Position numbers and translations under genes: made by a program | Shown: positions 59,872-61,783 of the stretch, one piece after another | Position numbering within the stretch: position 1 is the first letter of the stretch | Layout of the letters: every line of letters begins with the position of its first letter | Assembly: GCA_910586645.1 (NCBI GenBank) | Contig: CAJUIS010000015.1 | Location: forward strand, 1 to 61,783 | Origin: an uncultured Lachnospiraceae bacterium | Lineage (GTDB): Bacteria; Bacillota; Clostridia; Lachnospirales; Lachnospiraceae | Direction of reading: 5' to 3' | DNA length: 61,783 nt | Notes under the pieces: generated by a model | Databases searched by the model: none | Told to the model about the DNA's origin: nothing | The model's input: the letters and a program-made list of their open reading frames with translations, nothing else

Positions 59872-61783
59872 GTGAAGGAAAAGGAATTGCAGTCAAAAAT
59901 AATGAGCAGACTGAAAAAAGATACTTTTTGGAGTCTGATTAAGAACAAAGATACTATCGAAAAAATTTTAGAAAAATATTCCAGTGAGGAAATATTGCCG
60001 TATTTTTCCGTAGATTATTTATTGAAGTTAAATTATTATAAAGGATGTAAAATTATATTAGACGGGATAAGGAATGAAGAAGATGATAATGAACTTACTG
60101 TTTTAAACGGAGAGTTCATACATAATATTTCTTTGGAAACGGAACAACAGTTATATCCTGATTTGTTACTATATAATAAATCGAATGGGAAATATATAAT
60201 ATGTGAGTTAAAGAGGAGTAAAGAAGCGGAAAGACAGGCAGTTACTGAGCTGCTGGGCTATGAACTTGAAATAAAAAATCATTTGCCGCTTGCATCAAAT
60301 TCAGAAGTATTGATGATTTTAATTTCATTTAACTACAGCGCTCTGCTTCAGCATTCTATTGAATCGCTGATATTAGATAATAAACCTATCATGTGTTTAA
60401 CGCCGATCCTAAAAGATAATGAATTTGAATATTTTGATATTTTTTTCCCGGAATGTTGGACGAATACGAATTATGCGCTTTTAAATGAAAAAGCATTTCA
60501 GGGAATAACATATTCAATATCTAATAAATTGAACCTGGAGGAAGAAAAAAATACGGAGGATCTGATTCATATTTCCTTAACTGCTGTCGAGTATGTGAGA
60601 GGTAACTGTGAAAAATATAAACAGCATGGCTTCTCAATGATATGGGTATCGAATAACCCGTCGCAGGTATGTGTTTTCATCACAATATTTTTAATGAATC
60701 CATATTACATATTCTGCAATTCTTCAAATAGAACGAAAAAGAGTCCGGTTGTTGAAAATATAAATAAATATATGAATGATTATCAACTGGATGCAGTCAA
60801 TTACGGATCGGCAGAGTTTGCTTTTTCCGATGCATATCAATATTTGAAAAATGATGTTGACGTAATGGAAGAGTGCAATGTAGATTTGTATTCTTTTCGA
60901 AGAGATATGATATATAAGGGCAATGCGATTAAATGTGATTGTTGGGGAGAATTTGGAGAAGCAATTCGTTTCGCATTTTTAAATAAAAACGTTAAAGCAA
61001 TAACAAATCCAAGATACGTTAATTTTAATGAACCGATATTGTTTTTTAAGCTATTTGACTTAATTACAGAAAATTATTTGTTTGCTTCCGGTTTCGATAA
61101 ATTATATGATTATTTTAAGTTTGGTGTGAAAATCGGATGCTTATCAAACCTCTGTTTAAACTATAGTGATTTAAACATGAATGATATGGGATTGCCTATA
61201 GATGAAAATAATGCTGTAATTGAACAATTAATCTCACCTGTGTTTGAGTTGAAAAATAAGATTTTATGGGATCTTTATAAACTGGAAAATTCTTTGCAGG
61301 AAATTCAAATGAGATACAATTTAGACGGCGGAATAAAAAAGTTTGATGCGTCAAATAAAAAAAGTTTTGTTGAATTATCCCGGTATCTTCTGAATTTTAT
61401 GAAAAATTTTAGGGATTGTATGAATGAAAGATGCAAGATTATTATGGATATGGGGTATAAAAACGGAGCTTTTTTTGATGATTGGTTTTGGAGTCTGATA
61501 GAAATAAACGAAAAAGCTTTTTTTGAATCAGAAATCATAAATTATGTATATCCTGTTTTCTGTGAATTTCTCTGGGAGCTGATTCGTACAGAAGATATAT
61601 CCATTAAATCTGATTTATTTCAAGTTTTATCAGATTTGTCCGGTGTGTTTGATAGAACTGCTGCAGAAGGGGAGAATGGGGCGCAGCAATTATGTAAAGA
61701 TTTTGCCGCAATAGATTCAAAAAAATATAATAATGTAATGAGTGAATTGGAAGACGGTTTAAAAATCAAACTGACAAAAAAAT
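59872..61783 (+). CDS. Large PD-(D/E)xK nuclease-domain protein, runs off the window
   Basis: A continuous plus-strand frame of 637 codons from GTG 59872 to the window end, with no stop; AAAGGG lies six bases before the GTG (ATG 59902 is a later alternative). Near the N-terminus there is a nuclease core: Pro96-Asp97 (LYPDLLLYN), then Glu112-Leu-Lys114 (YIICELKRS), then Gln122 and Glu126 (RQAVTELLGYE). This is the PD-(D/E)xK order and resembles NucS-like and restriction-type nucleases. The remaining 500 residues are mixed alpha/beta, without a motif I recognise. The gene is clearly richer in A+T than its neighbours, a sign of transfer. It begins 13 bases after the chemoreceptor stop. Confidence 0.8.
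   Translation, partial: MKEKELQSKIMSRLKKDTFWSLIKNKDTIEKILEKYSSEEILPYFSVDYLLKLNYYKGCKIILDGIRNEEDDNELTVLNGEFIHNISLETEQQLYPDLLLYNKSNGKYIICELKRSKEAERQAVTELLGYELEIKNHLPLASNSEVLMILISFNYSALLQHSIESLILDNKPIMCLTPILKDNEFEYFDIFFPECWTNTNYALLNEKAFQGITYSISNKLNLEEEKNTEDLIHISLTAVEYVRGNCEKYKQHGFSMIWVSNNPSQVCVFITIFLMNPYYIFCNSSNRTKKSPVVENINKYMNDYQLDAVNYGSAEFAFSDAYQYLKNDVDVMEECNVDLYSFRRDMIYKGNAIKCDCWGEFGEAIRFAFLNKNVKAITNPRYVNFNEPILFFKLFDLITENYLFASGFDKLYDYFKFGVKIGCLSNLCLNYSDLNMNDMGLPIDENNAVIEQLISPVFELKNKILWDLYKLENSLQEIQMRYNLDGGIKKFDASNKKSFVELSRYLLNFMKNFRDCMNERCKIIMDMGYKNGAFFDDWFWSLIEINEKAFFESEIINYVYPVFCEFLWELIRTEDISIKSDLFQVLSDLSGVFDRTAAEGENGAQQLCKDFAAIDSKKYNNVMSELEDGLKIKLTKK

Overview
The window looks like a chromosome segment of a spore-forming, Gram-positive gut anaerobe of the Clostridia, most probably Lachnospiraceae. 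Evidence: spoVAD/spoVAE, DAP-pathway lysine genes using dapL, BceABRS-type and BlaR/BlaI-type modules, ECF sigma/anti-sigma pairs, Big_2-domain surface proteins, a secreted M60-type metallopeptidase with carbohydrate-binding modules, canonical AGGAGG ribosome sites and many ATGA-coupled operons. The genus call is an inference from gene content, not from a search.

Layout. 1-4300 is accessory ground: a secreted Big_2 protein, a DUF1349 protein, a frameshifted and truncated tyrosine integrase, a compact convergent type I toxin-antitoxin locus with a 28-aa Hol-Tox-like peptide, and fragments of other genes. 4324-9580 is a four-gene MacAB-like ABC export operon with two different adaptor proteins. 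A tRNA-Gly(CCC) follows. 9810-15610 (mostly minus) holds an AIM24/TerD pair, an FAD-Rieske oxidoreductase, a Big_2 protein and an ECF-sigma operon with three small membrane proteins. 15796-22866 holds ilvE, spoVAD-spoVAE, a lipoprotein, a PAP2 phosphatase whose likely start codon is ATA, guaB, and an O-antigen-ligase-like protein. 22894-27318 encodes the large M60 protein.

27403-32456 is housekeeping: a eukaryotic-type hisA, dapF, dapL, nfo, a YbaK-type deacylase and a VTT-domain membrane protein. 32507-36547 (minus) has a SpoIID/peptidoglycan-binding/LysM protein whose ribosome site lies inside a perfect hairpin, then a BlaR1-like sensor protease and BlaI-like repressor. Divergent from these is bceAB plus a TTG-started response regulator and an intramembrane-sensing kinase (36717-41345). 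Next come an AGCS symporter, a two-TM unknown, a G1P-dehydrogenase-like protein, a second ECF sigma/anti-sigma pair, unknown membrane and DUF proteins, a lipoprotein nuclease, a LUD protein, a LacI regulator divergent from a GH31 alpha-glucosidase with paired operator-like repeats between them, and GNAT/TetR genes.

The right end is the most unusual part: a sigma-factor-like domain joined through one membrane helix to a cyclophilin (55110-56444); a sugar-type solute-binding lipoprotein directly followed by a chemoreceptor without ABC permease genes; and, 13 bases after the chemoreceptor, a visibly AT-rich open frame of at least 637 codons running off the window, with an N-terminal PD-(D/E)xK nuclease signature. 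The strongest candidates for something new are the inverted-repeat type I TA locus, the sigma-cyclophilin fusion and the terminal nuclease gene.
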